A DNA stretch of 64,000 nucleotides. Origin: Sinonovacula constricta (Eukaryota > Mollusca > Bivalvia > Cardiida > Solecurtidae). A program made the position numbers and the translations under genes. Of this stretch, positions 41,101 to 44,100 are shown piece after piece (position 1 is the stretch's first letter; every line of letters starts with the position of its first letter). Location of the stretch: NCBI GenBank assembly GCA_007844125.1, contig CM017564.1, forward strand, positions 12,125,608-12,189,607, given 5' to 3'. A model generated the notes under the pieces. That model made no database searches, was not told the origin of the DNA, and worked only from the letters and a program-made list of their open reading frames with translations.

Positions 41101-44100
41101 GGTTTTTTCTGACTGTCATTGCTTCATGTCTTGCATATAAGGTTTTTTCTGACTGTCATTGCTTCATGTCTTGCATATAAGTTTTTTTCTGACTGTCATT
41201 GCTTTATGTCTTGCATACAAGGTTTATTCTGACTGTCATTGCTTCAAGTCTTGCATATAAGGTTTTTTTCTGACTGTCATTGCTTCAAGTCTTGCATATA
41301 AGGTTTTTTTTTGACTGTTGTTGCTTCAAGTATTGCATATAAGGTTTTTTTCTGACTGTCATTGCTTCAAGTATTGCATATAAGGTTTTTTCTGACTGTC
41401 ATTGCTTCATGTCTTGCATATAAGGTTTTTTCTGACTGTCATTGCTTCATGTCTTGCATATAAGGTTTTTTCTGACAGTCATTGCTTTAAGTCTTGCATA
41501 TAAGGTTTTTTTTGACTGTTGTTGCTTCAAGCTTTGCATATAAGGTTTTTTTCTGACTGTCATTGCTTCAAGTCTTGCATATAAGGTTTTTTTTGACTGT
41601 CATTGCTTCATGTCTTGCATATAAGGTTTTTTTCTGACTGTCATTGCTTCAAGTCTTGCATATAAGGTTTTTTCTGACTGTCATTGCTTCATGTCTTGCA
41701 TATAAGGTTTTTTCTGACTGTCATTGCTTCAAGTCTTGCATATAAGGTTTTTTCTGACTGTCATTGCTTCAAGTCTTGCATATAACTATTACAGACATTC
41801 TGAGAGTATCCCAGGTTCAAACCTTTTACCAGCCTTAAACAGGTTGTCCTTAAGCAAGACAATTTACTGCATAATACCCCAGACAGTACCTTCCTATGTA
41901 CCGGTTCAACGCAGGAAGTAGGCAATTTAATTCGACTAATGAACTCTAGCAAATAGCTTCCACATCAGTGAATATCCCTTATCTTGGCAGCCATCTTTGA
42001 TGGCAACTTCCAAGAGATTTTCAGATGAGTTGTATAGATTTTTTTTTTCTTCATTTGTGCTCTTGAAATTAAATGCTATACACCATTGGGTAGCTCTTGA
42101 AATTCCTTACAGTATTCTTAAAATTGACATATGCACATACAAAAAATTATTGGGTCATCCTTAAACAAAATGAACAGTTTATCTTTATGGGTTGTATTTT
42201 TTTAACCTTCTAACCTATCAAAATATTGTTTTGATATTTAAAATACTTCATAAAAGCTGTTTAATTTGAAATAAAATTCAGTAAAATATACTGAAAAATC
42301 TAAACACAATGGTGAGTTTAATACAGCACATATTTCCAGATTTCAGCCTGCATTAGCTTCTGCCTTCAAAGATGGCTGCCTTAAATTGTCTTATCAGTGC
42401 CTATGACATCACATGGAAATTATCAATAGGTTTAATCTCCAATTAACTGAACTTACACATCCGGGCCAAAAATCAATTTTTCAGCTGAAGATAGGGATCA
42501 GGTTCAAACAACAGCATTATGAATTATTCACTCAAAATTGCTTATAGTTTTATCGTGACAGGCTTGAAATGGTGTGTTTTTTTTCCTAGCAGTTATTTTT
42601 TCTATATTTTTATACAGAGTGTGAGCAGTGTTCAGATCCCAAACAATGATAAACAAGGAAATGTGTCGATTTTCTCCCAGCTTAATGGTGGTGGAATGGT
42701 TATTGCTGTTTGTTTATTGGGTTTATCGTCCCACCAGCAGTATTTCAGTTTTCTGGAGACGGGTTTACTTAGATATAGTGCTGCCTTCACTGTGTAAAGC
42801 ATTCCGGGAAAATCTGGCATGATTCCACACCCAGTCAGATAATCCTGACACCGGGCCAACCAGTTGTGGAACTGCCCTTATATTTGCTGGAACGTTAGCA
42901 AGGGAGATATATGACCACTATTTTTAATGACTTTCGTATGTTGTGGTGCGGGATTGAACCCGGGGCCTCCCGTACCTGCAGCCGACGCTCTACCGAATGC
43001 GCCACCAGGTCCGGTAAATGGTTATTGTACATGTGGTAGGTGGTGGTGGTTGTGAAAGTAATAGTAGGGGCTGGTAGTTGTGGTGGTGTTAGAGATTGGT
43101 GGTAGAAGTGGTAGTAGTAGTCATGGCGGTGGTTGTTGACGTAGTGTAGTGGCAGTAGGGGCTAGAAGTCATGGTGTTGTTGGTGGGTGGTAATAGAAGT
43201 GGTAGTAGAACTAGTGATGGGGGTGGTAATTAAAGTACAGGGTGGTATCAGTTGGGGTGGAGTTTGTAGTAGTAACAGCAGTATAAGTAATGGTGGTGGT
43301 AGTAGTGGTGGAAGTAGTAGTAGCAATAGCAGCAGCAGTAGTAGTAGTAGTAGTAGTAGTAGTAGCAGCAGTAGTAGTAGAAAAGTAGTTGTTTTGACCA
43401 AATTATTCAATGATTAACCAGATACCTATATTACATTAATAAAAAAGTGTGGGTCACAAGTCCATGTGCCAAAAACAAGCTGAAATACATTACAATCTTA
43501 CCTCAAGCAGAACCAGTCCAAGGATATCGTCAGCGATGATGGCTGGTTTACTGGACGACACCTGGCTAAGCTGCACTGCGGAGTCGCTGCTCTCTGAAAG
43601 TAGAAAACATTAAAATAATAATAATAATAATAATAATTTGAACTAGAGTTTGACAGAAGAAAACTAACAAAATATAAAAGTTAAGCATAAAAGTGACAAA
43701 AAATGCTGAAAGAAGACTTAACACAAAAAGAGAAAACTAATTAGCCTTGAAATAGCCCGTTGACAAAATAGACCAACTGGGTGCTTTAACAGATTTATGA
43801 AACACTCCAAGTACAATTTTTCTAAGGGACGGGGTGCTTTAACAGATTTATCAACACTCCAAGTTCAATCTTTCTAAGGGACGGGGTGCTTTAACAGATT
43901 TATGATACAGTCCAAGTTCAATCTTTCTAAGGGACAGTGTGCTTTAACAGATTTATGAAACAGTCCAAGTTCAATCTTTCTAAGGGATGGGGTGCTTTAA
44001 CAGATTTATGATACAGTCCAAGTTCAATCTTTCTAAGGGACGGGGTGCTTTAACAGATTTATGATACAGTCCAAGTTCAATCTTTCTAAGGGACGGGGTG